Positions 43,687 to 55,700 are shown, counted from the first letter of the stretch. The stretch: DNA of 64,000 nucleotides from Scytonema sp. UIC 10036 (GCF_009725235.1 NZ_WJFC01000009.1:62001-126000), one strand, 5' to 3'. The notes: generated by a model not told the origin, from the sequence alone. Made by a program: numbers and translations.

Positions 43687-46600
43687 CTACTCGTTGTTTT
43701 CGCTTGCAAACATTAATTTCACTTGCTCGTCTGAAAGATGGTGTAGCTGTATCAACACTTGGGCAATTTTATCGATATCTAATTGCGCTACCTGACACGC
43801 TGTTTTTAACTGCTCAGCAAATTCAGCTATGGTTGGTGACTCAAAAAGACTACTGAGGGAAAGGTCTACTAAGAAGGTATCACGTACTCGAGAAACTACT
43901 TGGGTAGCTAGCAAAGAGTGTCCCCCTATTTCAAAGAAGTTATCATAAATACCAACTTGCTCAAGTCCGAGGACATCAATCCAGATTCCTGCCAGTACTT
44001 CTTCAACAGGAGTACGTGGTGCTACAAAAGTTTCTGCTGAATCTAGTTTGAAAGAATCAGGTGTAGGTAGTGCTCGACGATCTACCTTGCCATTAGGTGA
44101 CAGTGGTAAGGCGTCCAGCGTCACAAATACGGTAGGCACCATGTACTCAGGTAGCGTTTTCTTTAAGAAGCTCCGTAATTCACTGATGGTAGGTAACGGC
44201 TCCTGCGAAGAGACAATGTATGCTACTAAACGTTTGTCGTCTAACTCCTCTCCCTTAGCTACAACAACTGCCTCTCGGATAGCTGGGTGTTGTTTCAGGG
44301 CTTCTATAATCTCTGCTAACTCAATGCGGAAACCACGTAGTTTCACTTGATCGTCAATTCGCCCAAGAAGTTCAATGTTTCCATCGGGTTGGTAGCGTGC
44401 TAAATCTCCAGTCTTGTAGAGACGAGCACCAGGTTCGTGGCTAAATGGATTGGCAATAAATTTTTCGGCAGTTAGCTCAGGTCGATTCCAATAACATCGG
44501 GCAAGACCCACGCCACCAAGGTATAACTCACCAGGGACGCCAACAGGTAAAGGTTGCAAATGAACATCCAGTACATAGGCAATTTGATTTGCCATTGGTT
44601 GACCATACGGGATGCTTCTCCAAGCTGAATTTCTAGTTTCAACTGGATAAATGATGGAATGGATAGAGGCTTCGGTTGCCCCTCCAAGGCTGATGACCTG
44701 AACACCTTCTACAAGTTCTTTAAGCTGGTCTGGTAAATTGAGTGGAATCCAATCTCCACCAAGAAGTGCTAAACGGAGGGAGTGAGGACAAATCTCCGGT
44801 TGGTCAGTAACGTACTCAATTAACATCTTGAGCAAGGACGGCGCTGAGTTCCACACGGTAACCCAATGTTGGACAATAAGCTGAGCCCAGTGTGCGGGGT
44901 CCCGTACTAACGATGCTCTAGGCATAACAATTGCGCCTCCAGACTCAAGGGTGCCCAAAACTTCGTAGACACACATATCAAAGCTGAGCGAGGAGATCGC
45001 TAGAAGTCGATCCTCAGACCCCACAGCAAAACGTCGATTAAGGTCAAGAATGTTGTTAACTACCCCGCAATGCTTAACTGCAACGCCCTTGGGTCTTCCG
45101 GTTGACCCTGACGTGTAGATCGCGTAAGCTAGGTTGTCACCTGTCACTCCACTAGAGAGATTCTCTGCACACTCTCTAGCAATGATATCCCAATTCTTAT
45201 CGAGACATACTACCCTTGACTCATACATAGGTAGCCCCTTAATAAGTTGCTCTTGGGTCAGCAGCACAGACACCTTAGCATCCTCAACCATAAATGCCAA
45301 ACGTTCTGTTGGGTACATTGGGTCCATCGGTACGTAAGCTCCTCCAGCTTTAAGAATACCTAGCAACCCGACGACCAGTTCTAGTGAGCGCTCTATGCAA
45401 ATGCCAACTAGCACCTCAGGTTTCACGCCTAAAGAACGTAAGTAGTGTGCCAATTGATTAGCTCGCCGATTGACTTCTTGATAGGTTAGTTGTTCGCCCT
45501 CAAAGTAAACTGCTATGGCATCAGGTGTCTGTGCAACCCGTGCTTCAAACAAATGATGAAGGCATTGATGATACTGATAGTCAGTCTGAGTGGCATTATA
45601 TTCTGTCAGCAACAACTGCTGCTCAACATCTGTCAAAAGTGGCAGATATGAAATTGGCTGTTCCTGAGGGCTCACAATTCCTTCCAGCAAGGTTTGAAAA
45701 TGGCCGATCATGTGGTCGATCGTGCTTGGGTAGAACAATTCTGTGTTATACTCCACAAAACCTTGCAGCCCGGTCACATCCTCCCACATTTGCAAGATTA
45801 AATCAAATTGCGCTGCCTTTCTATCAATTAACAGTAAACTCGAACTCAATCCCGGTAACCTCAAGGTTTCTATCGGAGCATTCTGGAGGACGAACATAAC
45901 TTGAGTCAGTGGGTTATAGCTTAAATCCCGCTCCGGCTGTAAAGCTTCTACTAATAACTCAAAGGGTAAATCTTGATGGGCGTAAGCTTCCAGCACCATC
46001 TTACGCACCCGCTTCAACAACTCTCGGAAACGGGGATTCCCTGACATATCAGTCCGCATAATTAAGATGTTAATAAAACATCCAATCAAAGCTTCAGTCT
46101 CACCTCGAGAGCGGTTAGCAACACCGGAACTCACAATAATGTCCTTATAACCTGTATAACGGTGTAGCAGTACTTGAAAAGCTGCTAGTAGCGTCATGAA
46201 TAGAGTTGCTTGCTCTTGGAGGCTGAAAGCTTTTAGTGCCTCTGATAAAGTTGCAGGCAGTGTAAACGATTTGATAGCACCTTGGAAGTTTTGAATTCCC
46301 CGTCTAGAACGAGCTATAGGTAACGCTAGTAAGGGTGGAGCTCCATCAAGTTGTTGCTTCCAGTAAGACAGCTTTGTTTTTAGCACTTCTTCCTGTAACC
46401 ATTTGCGCTGCCAAACTGTAAAGTCTATATATTGTACTGGAAGTTCAGGTAATGGTGATGGTTTGCCTAGGGAAAAGGCTTCATAAAGCTTGAATAGTTC
46501 ACTGACGAACACGTGCAAGGACCACATATCAGAGACAATGTGGTGTATGGTTACAAGCAGGACGTATTCTGTCTCACTCAGTTGCAATATAGTTATCCGT

Positions 46601-49600
46601 AACAACGGACCGTGAGCTAAATCAAAAGGTTTCTGAGCTTCTGCACTGACCAATTGGCTGACCTCAGCTTCTTTAATTTGAGCAGGAAGCTTTTGAAGAT
46701 TCACTATTAATAGCGTTATAGTTTCGGTTGGGCTTATGACTTGGACAGGGTTACCATTTGCATATGTAAAGGTGGTGCGTAAGGCTTCGTGACGCCGTAC
46801 AATTTCTTGGACAGCTTGTTGGAGCGTTATTATATTTAAATGACCTATCAACCGTACACCGTAAGGAATATTATAAACGGGTGTGTTAGGCTGCAACTGA
46901 TCGATAAACCACAGCCGCTGTTGAGCAAATGACAAGGGTAAGTTTGCCTCATGCACAATGGGTAGTATAGGGGGAGCAACTAGATCTTGCTGTTCCTCTA
47001 AAAAGATTTTTACACTCTGGGCGAAGGCAGCTATAGTTGGTGCTTCAAACAGGCTATGCAAAGGTAAATCTACCCCAAACACATTGTACACTCGTGACAT
47101 TAACTGGGTGGCTAACAGAGAGTGACCCCCCAATTCAAAGAAGTTATCATAAATGCCTACTCGTTCTAAGCCCAGAACTTCAGTCCAGATAGCAGCTAAA
47201 ATTTCCTCTGTGGGAGTTTCGGGAGCCACGAACGCTTTGTCTAGATCGGGGCTTGTTTTGCCTAGTGCTAATAGGGCTTGTCGATCGACTTTGCCATTTG
47301 AAGTTAGCGGTAGAGCTGGGAGCAGCACAAAAGCTGAGGGTACCATATAATCAGGTAACCTTTTCTTTAAGAAGCTGCACATCTCCTTTTCTGGTATTGG
47401 TAGACCTGTGTAACTGCTGTTCCAGCCACTGATATTAAATTCAGGATCGCAACGCGAGGCAGTATCATGATAAATATCATTAAAAACGTTTTGCCATTGC
47501 GAGATAAGTTCGCTATTCGATTCCAACTCAGGCATCTGCTGATTTGAACCCTGATATTCCTGATTCGGAACGACATAAGCAACCAAGCGCTTGTCACCTG
47601 GTATGTCCTCCCGCGCCAGAACCACGCTCTCCTGAATTGCCTCATGCTGCATCAGTAAAGTTTCAATTTCTCCTAGCTCAATGCGGAAGCCGCGAATCTT
47701 TACTTGGTGGTCAATACGCCCAAGGTACTCGATATCTCCATTAGGTAGATAGCGTGCTAAGTCCCCGGTTTTGTATAAGCGTGTTCCAGGCTCATCGCTA
47801 AACGGATTGGGAATGAATTTTTCAGCGGTTATACCGGGTTGGTTAACATAGCCCCTAGCAAGACCAACACCACCGATGTGTAATTCACCCCTAACTCCAA
47901 TTGGCATTGGTTGGAGATGCTGGTCGAGGATGTAAATTTGGGTGTTATCAATAGGACGACCAATAGGAACTATGTCTAGATCCTTCTTTTGCTTGCACTC
48001 CCAAAAAGTTACATCTATAGAGGCTTCAGTCGGCCCGTAAAGGTTGTGCAATTCTATATTTAAACACGCAAAAAAACGTTCTTGAAGTTTAGACGGCAAT
48101 GCTTCACCGCTACAAATGACACGCCTTAAATAAGGGCTTTTTTCAAGGGTTGGCTCCTCTAAGAACGCTTGTAGCATAGAGGGAACAAAATGAAGTGTGG
48201 TGATGCGCTCTTTAATAATTAGCTTAGCTAAATAAGCAGTGTCTTTATGACCATCTGGTCGAGCAAAAACTAAGCATGCCCCAGTCAATAAGGGCCAGAA
48301 AAACTCCCAGACCGATACATCAAAGCTGAAGGGGGTTTTTTGTAGAATACGGTCTATGGTGGTTAATTGGTACTTATTTTGCATCCATTGCAAGCGATTG
48401 CAGAGCCCTTGGAGAGTGTTCATCACACCCTTAGGCTTACCTGTTGAACCCGAAGTGTAAATCACGTAAGCCAAGTTTTTAGAAGTTATTTTAATAATTG
48501 GATTCTCCTCGCTCTGGAGTGCAATATCCCCCCAGTCTGTATCCAGACAAATTATCTGGGTTTGGTGCTTGGGCAATATTTCTAACAAATACGCTTGTGT
48601 TAGCAGTACCGGAACTTGAGTATCTTCTAATATAAAAGCAATCCGCTCTTGGGGGTACAGTGGGTCTATGGGCACATATGCCCCACCCGCCTTGAGAATG
48701 CCTAAAACCCCTACTATCATTTCCAAGGATCGCTCTGTACAAATACCCACTAGCACATCTGGTCCCACACCTAGGGTACGCAGGTGATGTGCGAGACTAT
48801 TGGCACGGCAGTTTAACTGGGAGTACGTCAGTTGTTGGTCTGCAAATACGACTGCAACAGCATCAGGGGTTGATTTTACCTGCGCCTCAAATAACTGATG
48901 GATGCATATGCGGGAATCCACTTTGGTGTAATTCCATTCCACCAGTAATTGCTGACATTCCGGCTCACTTAGCAGTGGTAAATCTGCAAGCCGCTGTTGT
49001 GGGTTAGCCAAGATATTTTCTAGTAAGGTTTGAAAATGACTTGCTAACCGGGTAATGGTGGCAGCATCGAACAGGTCTGTATTATATTGCCAAGAACCAA
49101 ATAGCGTTCCGTTTACTTCAGCCATGTTCAGACTGAGATCGAACTGAGCTATTTGCTTTTCTACTGTAAAGCTTTCTAGCTCTAGTTCCCCTAATTTTAT
49201 TCTTGCCCCTGTTTCCCCTAAGGCAAAGGCTGCCAAACCCTCCTCATTCAGTAGGTGTGCTTTTTGCAAGACAAACAGGACTTGGAATAGCGGCGAATAA
49301 CTACTATCCCGCACTGGTACAAGGCGTTCGACTAACAGTGCAAAGGGATAATCCTGGTGCTTGAGGGCATCAAGTACAGTGGAACGCACTTGCTCGAGAA
49401 ACACCTCAAACGTTGGATTTTCTGAAAGATCTGCTCGCATAACTACTGGATTGACGAAGTATCCCACAAGCCCTGCTAAATCAGCTCGACTTCTACCTGT
49501 TGTCGGAGAACCTACCAAAATATCCTCTTGACCTGTGTAGCGATAGAGCAGCACCTGAAAGGCTGCCAGTAAGGTCATATAGAGTGTAGCCTGATGGGCG

Positions 49601-52416
49601 TTACTTAGGGTTTTCAATCTTTGAGTTAACTCTGGAGTTAACTGGAAAGCTTGTGAGGCCCCTCGATAAGTTTGAATTGGCGATCGAGGTCGGTCAGTAG
49701 GCAGATTTAGGACTGGTAAATTACCTGCGAGCTGTTTATGCCAGTATGCCCAAAGCCGCTCATTTTCTGGACTAGCCAGCATTTCTGTCTGCCACCGAAC
49801 ATAGTCAACGTAATGCAGATCTAAGGAAGTAAGGGTTGCTGGCATATTGTCTTTCTCAGCCTGGTATAACACTCCTAACTCATGCACTAATACTACCAAC
49901 GACCAAAAGTCAGTTACAATATGGTGTACAGTTAATAGTAAAATGTCCCCCTGTGGTGAGCGAGCAAACAAGCTTACCTGCATGAGGGGACCTTGCTCCA
50001 GATTAAAGGGACAGTGTGCCTTCTCAATCAAGCGGCTATTTAGGTATGTGTCACTCCAGTCAGAAGCATCCTCTTCCTGAAAGTAAATCTCCCCGTGTTC
50101 GTGGATTTGCTGAACAGGTTCTCCACAATGAGCAGTAAATGTCGTTCGTAAGGAAGGATGGCGTTCTACCAGTGCTTGAAAAGCACGCTTTAAGGCAGGA
50201 ATATCTGGTTCTCCCTTTAGGCGTACTGCACGTGTGATATTATAAGCAGGACTTTCTGGTGCTAGTTGGTGCAGGAACCACAAGGCCCGTTGACCGTAGG
50301 ACAGAGGATGCTCTACTTCAGCGTCTGAAACCGGGACAAGAGCAATCTCCTTGCGATCGCGAGGTGTTGTTAATTGAGCAAGTAGTTTATCTGCAAGTTG
50401 CGTAATGCAAAAACCTTGGAGGAGGTTTTCTATAGGCAAAACAACGCCCAGGTTGGTTTCGATACTATTCTTTAGTTCGATGACCATTAAAGAATCGAGC
50501 CCCAAGGTACTTAAGGGTTGTTGTGAATTTAACTGAGACGTATTTACTTTAAGTACCTGTGCCACTAACTTTTGAAGATAAAATTCTAACAGTTGCAGGC
50601 GATTGTCTGGTTCTGTGGCAAGAAGAGCTTCGTAGGTAAAATCTTCTTTGCCCAACACAAAATCAAAATTTTCTTGAATGCTGCTTCCTACAACATTGAG
50701 GCTTCCATTTAGAAAACCAGATCTGCAGGCATGGCGTTGAATTTTGCCGCTGGAAGTCTTTGGTATACTTCCAGTTTTTAGCACTAACACGGCATAAACT
50801 TGCAAATCATGAACTTCCACTACTGCTTGACGAATAGCTCCGGCGACCCGATCTACGTCTAAAGTTTTGAGATATTGACGTTCTACTTCTTGAGCGACTA
50901 CTAACCGCTCCTCGCCATTGACCTCAACTGTAAATGCTGCACTAGAAGAGGGTCGCAAGGCTGGATAACTCTGTTCTACAGTCGCTTCAATATCTTGTGG
51001 ATAATGATTGCGACCGCGAATAATGATTAAATCCTTGAGGCGACCAGTAACGAAAAGTTCACCATCCTTTAAAAATCCCAAATCTCCTGTACGCAGAAAC
51101 GGTCCCTCGCCAGTGTTGGCTAAGTAAGCTTGGAAAGTTTGCTTGCTCTCTTCAAGTTTCTTCCAGTACCCCTGGGCTACACTAGGACTTGAAACCCAAA
51201 TTTCTCCCACTTCATCGGGTTCACAAACGGTTAAAGTCTCAGGATGAGCAATGACAATCCTTAAATCCAGCAGAGGGTTACCGCACCCAACTAGCTTCTG
51301 AATGTTAGCATTTTCATGGCTAGCAGGAACTACACGGTTTTGCTGCAATGCTTTTCCATCAACAGTTTGTAATACGGGTGGAGCCGTTTTCAGACCACCA
51401 GAAACAATGAGAGTTGTTTCCGCCATTCCATAGCAGGGATAGAAGGCATTTCGGCAAAAACCATAGGGTTCAAAGGCAGCTGCAAACCGCTCAAGTGTTT
51501 CAGCACGGATAGGTTCAGCTCCATTAAAAGCAACTTGCCAGCTGCTTAGATCGAGGGCTGCCTTTTGTTCAGAATTAATTTTTTGAACGCATAAATCGTA
51601 AGCAAAGTTAGGACCTCCACTGGTAGTGGCTTTGTAGCGAGAAATTGCTTGGAGCCAACGGAGGGGTTTTTGTATAAAAGCTATTGGTGACATGAGAATG
51701 CAAGAACAGCCCATGTATACGGGGTGAAGCACATTCCCAATCAAACCCATATCATGATAAAGAGGTAACCAACCTACAACGACAGCTTCCTCTGTATGCT
51801 GGAATCCCATTTTAATCATCTGTTCGTTATGTAGGAGATTGGCATGGCTCACTATCACGCCTCTGGGTGTTCCTGTAGAACCCGATGTATACTGCAAAAA
51901 AGCCGGTGTTTCTGCATTAATCTCCGGATATTGCCATTTTTCTATGAATTTGTCAGTAATGTTGTCGGTAGTTATCCATTGTAAAGTTTTTAGAGATGGA
52001 GTATTGGCAAGTTGATGCTCTATTTTAGATAGGGTAAGTGTGTCTGTAAGAGCTACTGTTGCTTGGGCATCAGCCACAATAGCTTCAAGGCGAAGCAAAT
52101 GGTGGTTAACTCGAGGTGGATAAGCAGGAACAGCAATCACCCCAGCGTACAGGCATCCAAAAAATGCGGCAATATAATCAAATCCTGGTGGATACAGCAG
52201 CAATGCACGCTCTCCAAATGCCGCTACGTTTTGAAGCCGAGTAGCAATTGCCCGAGCTTGAGAGTCTAACTCTCTATAAGTTAGATGGACTTCCTTTGTT
52301 TCTCCATCTAGTAAAAAGGTATATGCCTGAAAATTTGGTTGGTACAGTGCTCTTTGGTGGAGTAGCTCCACCAAAGTGGAAACTTTACTAGTCATGTTAG
52401 AAAGGTAGTTATTCAT
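43687..52416 (-). CDS. Lipo-initiating NRPS: FAAL-ACP-C-A(Ser)-[partial NMT]-PCP-C-A-PCP
   Basis: The 2909-residue product opens with a fatty acyl-AMP ligase (1-~590, 'LQYTSGSTGTPRGVIVSHAN', 'GWLPLYHDMGLIG') and an ACP (DSL near 639). The first C domain ('HHIVTDFW', ~700-1130) is of lipo-starter type. A1 (~1150-1560) has the serine code D-V-W-H-I-S-L-I. Residues ~1570-1680 contain only the first ~50 residues of an N-methyltransferase, ending at 'PIPEKEM' and jumping to 'CSFLKKRLPDYMVPSAF' of motif A10. PCP1 (Ser near 1765), C2 ('HHIVSDMW'), A2 (code D-M-Y-N-L-G-L-I, nearest to the Cys code I know but unassigned) and PCP2 (near 2835) follow. It would load a fatty acid, then Ser, then one more residue. 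ATG 52416 is chosen; another ATG lies seven codons in. Confidence 0.9.
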   Translation of the reverse strand: MNNYLSNMTSKVSTLVELLHQRALYQPNFQAYTFLLDGETKEVHLTYRELDSQARAIATRLQNVAAFGERALLLYPPGFDYIAAFFGCLYAGVIAVPAYPPRVNHHLLRLEAIVADAQATVALTDTLTLSKIEHQLANTPSLKTLQWITTDNITDKFIEKWQYPEINAETPAFLQYTSGSTGTPRGVIVSHANLLHNEQMIKMGFQHTEEAVVVGWLPLYHDMGLIGNVLHPVYMGCSCILMSPIAFIQKPLRWLQAISRYKATTSGGPNFAYDLCVQKINSEQKAALDLSSWQVAFNGAEPIRAETLERFAAAFEPYGFCRNAFYPCYGMAETTLIVSGGLKTAPPVLQTVDGKALQQNRVVPASHENANIQKLVGCGNPLLDLRIVIAHPETLTVCEPDEVGEIWVSSPSVAQGYWKKLEESKQTFQAYLANTGEGPFLRTGDLGFLKDGELFVTGRLKDLIIIRGRNHYPQDIEATVEQSYPALRPSSSAAFTVEVNGEERLVVAQEVERQYLKTLDVDRVAGAIRQAVVEVHDLQVYAVLVLKTGSIPKTSSGKIQRHACRSGFLNGSLNVVGSSIQENFDFVLGKEDFTYEALLATEPDNRLQLLEFYLQKLVAQVLKVNTSQLNSQQPLSTLGLDSLMVIELKNSIETNLGVVLPIENLLQGFCITQLADKLLAQLTTPRDRKEIALVPVSDAEVEHPLSYGQRALWFLHQLAPESPAYNITRAVRLKGEPDIPALKRAFQALVERHPSLRTTFTAHCGEPVQQIHEHGEIYFQEEDASDWSDTYLNSRLIEKAHCPFNLEQGPLMQVSLFARSPQGDILLLTVHHIVTDFWSLVVLVHELGVLYQAEKDNMPATLTSLDLHYVDYVRWQTEMLASPENERLWAYWHKQLAGNLPVLNLPTDRPRSPIQTYRGASQAFQLTPELTQRLKTLSNAHQATLYMTLLAAFQVLLYRYTGQEDILVGSPTTGRSRADLAGLVGYFVNPVVMRADLSENPTFEVFLEQVRSTVLDALKHQDYPFALLVERLVPVRDSSYSPLFQVLFVLQKAHLLNEEGLAAFALGETGARIKLGELELESFTVEKQIAQFDLSLNMAEVNGTLFGSWQYNTDLFDAATITRLASHFQTLLENILANPQQRLADLPLLSEPECQQLLVEWNYTKVDSRICIHQLFEAQVKSTPDAVAVVFADQQLTYSQLNCRANSLAHHLRTLGVGPDVLVGICTERSLEMIVGVLGILKAGGAYVPIDPLYPQERIAFILEDTQVPVLLTQAYLLEILPKHQTQIICLDTDWGDIALQSEENPIIKITSKNLAYVIYTSGSTGKPKGVMNTLQGLCNRLQWMQNKYQLTTIDRILQKTPFSFDVSVWEFFWPLLTGACLVFARPDGHKDTAYLAKLIIKERITTLHFVPSMLQAFLEEPTLEKSPYLRRVICSGEALPSKLQERFFACLNIELHNLYGPTEASIDVTFWECKQKKDLDIVPIGRPIDNTQIYILDQHLQPMPIGVRGELHIGGVGLARGYVNQPGITAEKFIPNPFSDEPGTRLYKTGDLARYLPNGDIEYLGRIDHQVKIRGFRIELGEIETLLMQHEAIQESVVLAREDIPGDKRLVAYVVPNQEYQGSNQQMPELESNSELISQWQNVFNDIYHDTASRCDPEFNISGWNSSYTGLPIPEKEMCSFLKKRLPDYMVPSAFVLLPALPLTSNGKVDRQALLALGKTSPDLDKAFVAPETPTEEILAAIWTEVLGLERVGIYDNFFELGGHSLLATQLMSRVYNVFGVDLPLHSLFEAPTIAAFAQSVKIFLEEQQDLVAPPILPIVHEANLPLSFAQQRLWFIDQLQPNTPVYNIPYGVRLIGHLNIITLQQAVQEIVRRHEALRTTFTYANGNPVQVISPTETITLLIVNLQKLPAQIKEAEVSQLVSAEAQKPFDLAHGPLLRITILQLSETEYVLLVTIHHIVSDMWSLHVFVSELFKLYEAFSLGKPSPLPELPVQYIDFTVWQRKWLQEEVLKTKLSYWKQQLDGAPPLLALPIARSRRGIQNFQGAIKSFTLPATLSEALKAFSLQEQATLFMTLLAAFQVLLHRYTGYKDIIVSSGVANRSRGETEALIGCFINILIMRTDMSGNPRFRELLKRVRKMVLEAYAHQDLPFELLVEALQPERDLSYNPLTQVMFVLQNAPIETLRLPGLSSSLLLIDRKAAQFDLILQMWEDVTGLQGFVEYNTELFYPSTIDHMIGHFQTLLEGIVSPQEQPISYLPLLTDVEQQLLLTEYNATQTDYQYHQCLHHLFEARVAQTPDAIAVYFEGEQLTYQEVNRRANQLAHYLRSLGVKPEVLVGICIERSLELVVGLLGILKAGGAYVPMDPMYPTERLAFMVEDAKVSVLLTQEQLIKGLPMYESRVVCLDKNWDIIARECAENLSSGVTGDNLAYAIYTSGSTGRPKGVAVKHCGVVNNILDLNRRFAVGSEDRLLAISSLSFDMCVYEVLGTLESGGAIVMPRASLVRDPAHWAQLIVQHWVTVWNSAPSLLKMLIEYVTDQPEICPHSLRLALLGGDWIPLNLPDQLKELVEGVQVISLGGATEASIHSIIYPVETRNSAWRSIPYGQPMANQIAYVLDVHLQPLPVGVPGELYLGGVGLARCYWNRPELTAEKFIANPFSHEPGARLYKTGDLARYQPDGNIELLGRIDDQVKLRGFRIELAEIIEALKQHPAIREAVVVAKGEELDDKRLVAYIVSSQEPLPTISELRSFLKKTLPEYMVPTVFVTLDALPLSPNGKVDRRALPTPDSFKLDSAETFVAPRTPVEEVLAGIWIDVLGLEQVGIYDNFFEIGGHSLLATQVVSRVRDTFLVDLSLSSLFESPTIAEFAEQLKTACQVAQLDIDKIAQVLIQLHHLSDEQVKLMFASENNE
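47380..47839. repeat. 460-bp near-identical tract (copy in the FAAL-NRPS Ser module)
   Basis: Partner of 39009-39468. At the 47379/47380 edge the sequence jumps to a segment ('AGCTGGGAGCAGCACAAAAG' region, 47280-47379) nearly matching 37790-37888 of the other gene. Relative to that gene ~1120 bases (37889-39008) are missing, exactly the bulk of the N-methyltransferase. Confidence 0.95.
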
Positions 52417-52795
52417 ATTTTTGTACTATTAAAAAACTAAATGGCATTTCCAGGAAAAAGTAAAGGCTAAATTATCCTTTCTTTATGCTATTGGATAATA
52501 AATTTCAGTACTTTAAGAATTTAGAGATTTACAAAATGACTTGTGCTCTAAATGCCGTTAAAAAAATCTAAATTAACTTGGAAACAGAGCCTGATAAAAC
52601 CAAATTATTATCATTGTTGCTTGCTTCAAATGATTCAAAAATTCTCAAAAATGTTAGTTAATATTATCACCCTTCATTATTCTCTTCATTGTCTATGTCT
52701 ACTTCATCTTCTGAAAATTTCTAGCATTTAATAATTGCATTCTTCATTATCTCTCCTGCTGACTTTCATTTTTACAATTGTCTCCAGCTAACATA
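52417..52795. other. 379-base spacer between the PKS and FAAL-NRPS genes
   Basis: AT-rich with no coding frame. It is the largest gap in the core operon, so an internal promoter for the FAAL-NRPS gene is plausible. No clear terminator stem with a T-run was seen. Confidence 0.5.
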
Positions 52796-55700
52796 CTACG
52801 TAGAATCCTCCAATAACTTCCTTATAGATAGATCTATTTGGAATGCTTCGCGTACTCTAGAAATAACCTGAGTTGCTAACAGCGAATGTCCTCCTAATTC
52901 AAAGAAATTATCATAGATGCCTACTTGTTCTATTCCCAAAAGTTGTTGCCAGATATTAGCTATAGTTTGTTCAACAGAAGTGCGAGGAGCAACATAATTA
53001 TTCCCTAGCTGAGGGCGGGAGTGGATCTGTGTAGGAACATTTACTAGTTCTAATTCTTTTTGTATATTTACTAATTCTTTTTCAAAATCAAATTTGGAAT
53101 AGCTTTGCTGAATTGTTGTTTCCAAATCTCGCTTTGAAACAACAATTTGAGGCAGTCCACTTTGCAGAATGCGGCTAAAAGCATTAACACCTTCTTTAGG
53201 TGTCATTGCTTCATCAATATCTTCTTGACGCCGCCGTTTAAGTTCTTCTGGCACCGCTGTGTTCACTAGCATTCCCACATCTTGCCAGCCGCACCAATTG
53301 ATAGATATGGTTAAAGGTTTTTGTTTGCAGTAATTGCTATGAGCAAATTCATCCAAAAAAGCGTTCGCTGCACAATAATCTACTTGTCCAAGTCCACCTA
53401 GGATAGAATTTAAAGATGAACAAAGTACCAAAAAATCTAATTTTTCATTCTGGAAAATAGTATCGAGCACTAATGTCCCTTTTACCTTAGGAGCCAGAAC
53501 GCTGCTTGCTGCGAGTGACGTTTTTAGTTGAATAATACCTCCACCCGCAATCCCTGCGGCATGAATTATACCATGAATTTCACCAAAGCGCTCATATATC
53601 TGAGTTTTCAAGGCTTGCATCTGTTCCGCTTTTGTGACATCAGCATTGCTAACTAAAACCTCTGCGCCTAACTGCTCTAATACCTGAATTTTTTCAATTT
53701 TCTGGCTGATAGTGTCGCGGTGTTCGTGAGTCAGCAGCCATTGTTCCCACTTATCTTTCTCTGGCAAACAGGAACGTCCAGTCAAAACAAGTTTTGCTTG
53801 TACTGTCTGCGCTAGATACTCTGCCAGTGACAGACCAATTCCTCCCAGTCCACCAGTAATTAAGTAGACTCCTCCTTGCCGTAACCGTGTTTTCTTAGTG
53901 TCGGCTGTTTCTAGGTGAACTGCTTCAAACTTCTTTACCCAGCGATGATTCCCGCGATAAGCGACTGCTAAATCAGTTGATTGTGCTGTAAATTCCGCTA
54001 CAATTTGCCCTACAAGTTTTTCTTGTTGCTTTGGAAGTTGGGGAAAAATGACATCAATGCTGCGGCAGGTGATGTTTAGATATTCTTGTTCGATCACTTT
54101 AGAAGCTCCGATGACAGTTGCTTTTTCTGGGTATAGTTGTTCATCGCCAATGATATTGTACAGATTATTTGTGATGACGAAAGCTTGCAGTGCATCAGTA
54201 ATATCTCCAATTGCTTGAGTGAGAAAAAGTAGGCTATAAAAGCCAAGAGCCTGACTTGCTTCCCAAGAGTCTATTGCTAAGAGTGTCTGATTGTGTGATG
54301 TGATGCCCCATAAATGAACAATCTTTTGTGGGGTATAGTTTAGTACATCCAAGTGTTTGAGCAAGGCGTCATAGTCATCCCTTTGTTGAGGATTAATGGA
54401 ATATGCGCGATCGCTAAGCTTGGCAAACTGTTCTCCCACCTTAACGATAATGATATCTTGACCCTCTTGTTCCAAACGTTTGGCGATCGCATCTCCCAGC
54501 CCATATTCATCAATAAATATTAACCAGCGAGACTTTTTTTCTTTGAGTTTGTCATTTTCAACAGGCTGAAGTGGTACAGACTGCTTCCAGACTGGGGCAT
54601 AAAACCAGTCTGCAATATTCGGTTCTAATTTGTATGAAGTTTTTTGAGTCTGAGTGATAGGGACGGGTTTTGATTGTGCTTCAATCCAGTATCTTTGTTT
54701 TTCAAAGGGATAAGTTGGCAAGGGAATGCGTTGACGACGTTCACCCGCAGAAAAATTAAACCAATCTATCTCTACCCCAGCAAGCCAAAGTTTGCCCATT
54801 GTGTTGAGTAAAAAGGCAATATCGGAGCCTTGCTCTTTGGGATGACGTAACGAAGAAAGCACGAGCTGTTGTTCATCTACCTGTGGTTGCTGTCCGATTA
54901 AAGTACTTAATGTTCGTCCAGAACCAACTTCTAAAAGAATTTGCCCTGGCTGTTGTAATAAAGTTGCAACTCCTTCAGCAAAACGTACCGTTTGCCGTAG
55001 ATGTCTTCCCCAGTAGCTTGCGTCCGTTGCCTCAGTTGCGGTAATCCATGTCCCTGTAACGTTAGATACATAAGGGATTTTGGGAGCTTTTAGAGTAATT
55101 TTTTTAAATTGCTCTAAAAACGGTAACAATATTGCTTCAACCATCTCTGAGTGAAAAGCATGGGAGGTATGTAGACGATAACAAGCCACACCTTTTTCAG
55201 TAAGTAGATGTGATAACTGATTAACAGCATCTATAGAGCCAGAAATTACACAAAGGGATGGACTATTAACAGCAGCTAAGGATAATTCTTTACCAAGGTA
55301 AGAATATACTTCATTCTCCAAAAGTGAAACAGCTAGCATGGCACCATTTGGTAATTCCTGCATCAGTCGCCCTCTTGCAGATACCAGTAATAATGCGTCT
55401 TCCAAGGAGAAAACTCCAGATAAACATGCTGCTACATATTCACCAATGCTGTGACCGATCATTGCTTGGGGATGAACTCCCCACTCAATCCATAACTTAG
55501 CTAGTGCATACTCAATCGTAAAGAGCGCTGGCTGTGTGATAAAAGTTTGATTAAGTTTCTGTTTTGCCTCTTCGGCTTCTTCTTCCTTAGGATAGAGTAT
55601 ATCGCGTAAATCAACCCCTAAGTAGGGTTTGAGAAATTCTGAACAGTGAGCTACGTGCTTACAAAATGTTGGTTCAACCTGGTATAATTCCGAAGCCATA

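Noticed and set aside
43687..52416. Epimerase domains in the NRPS genes
   Set aside because: Each PCP is followed by a C domain with an HHxxxD motif and normal C-A spacing; there is no extra E domain.
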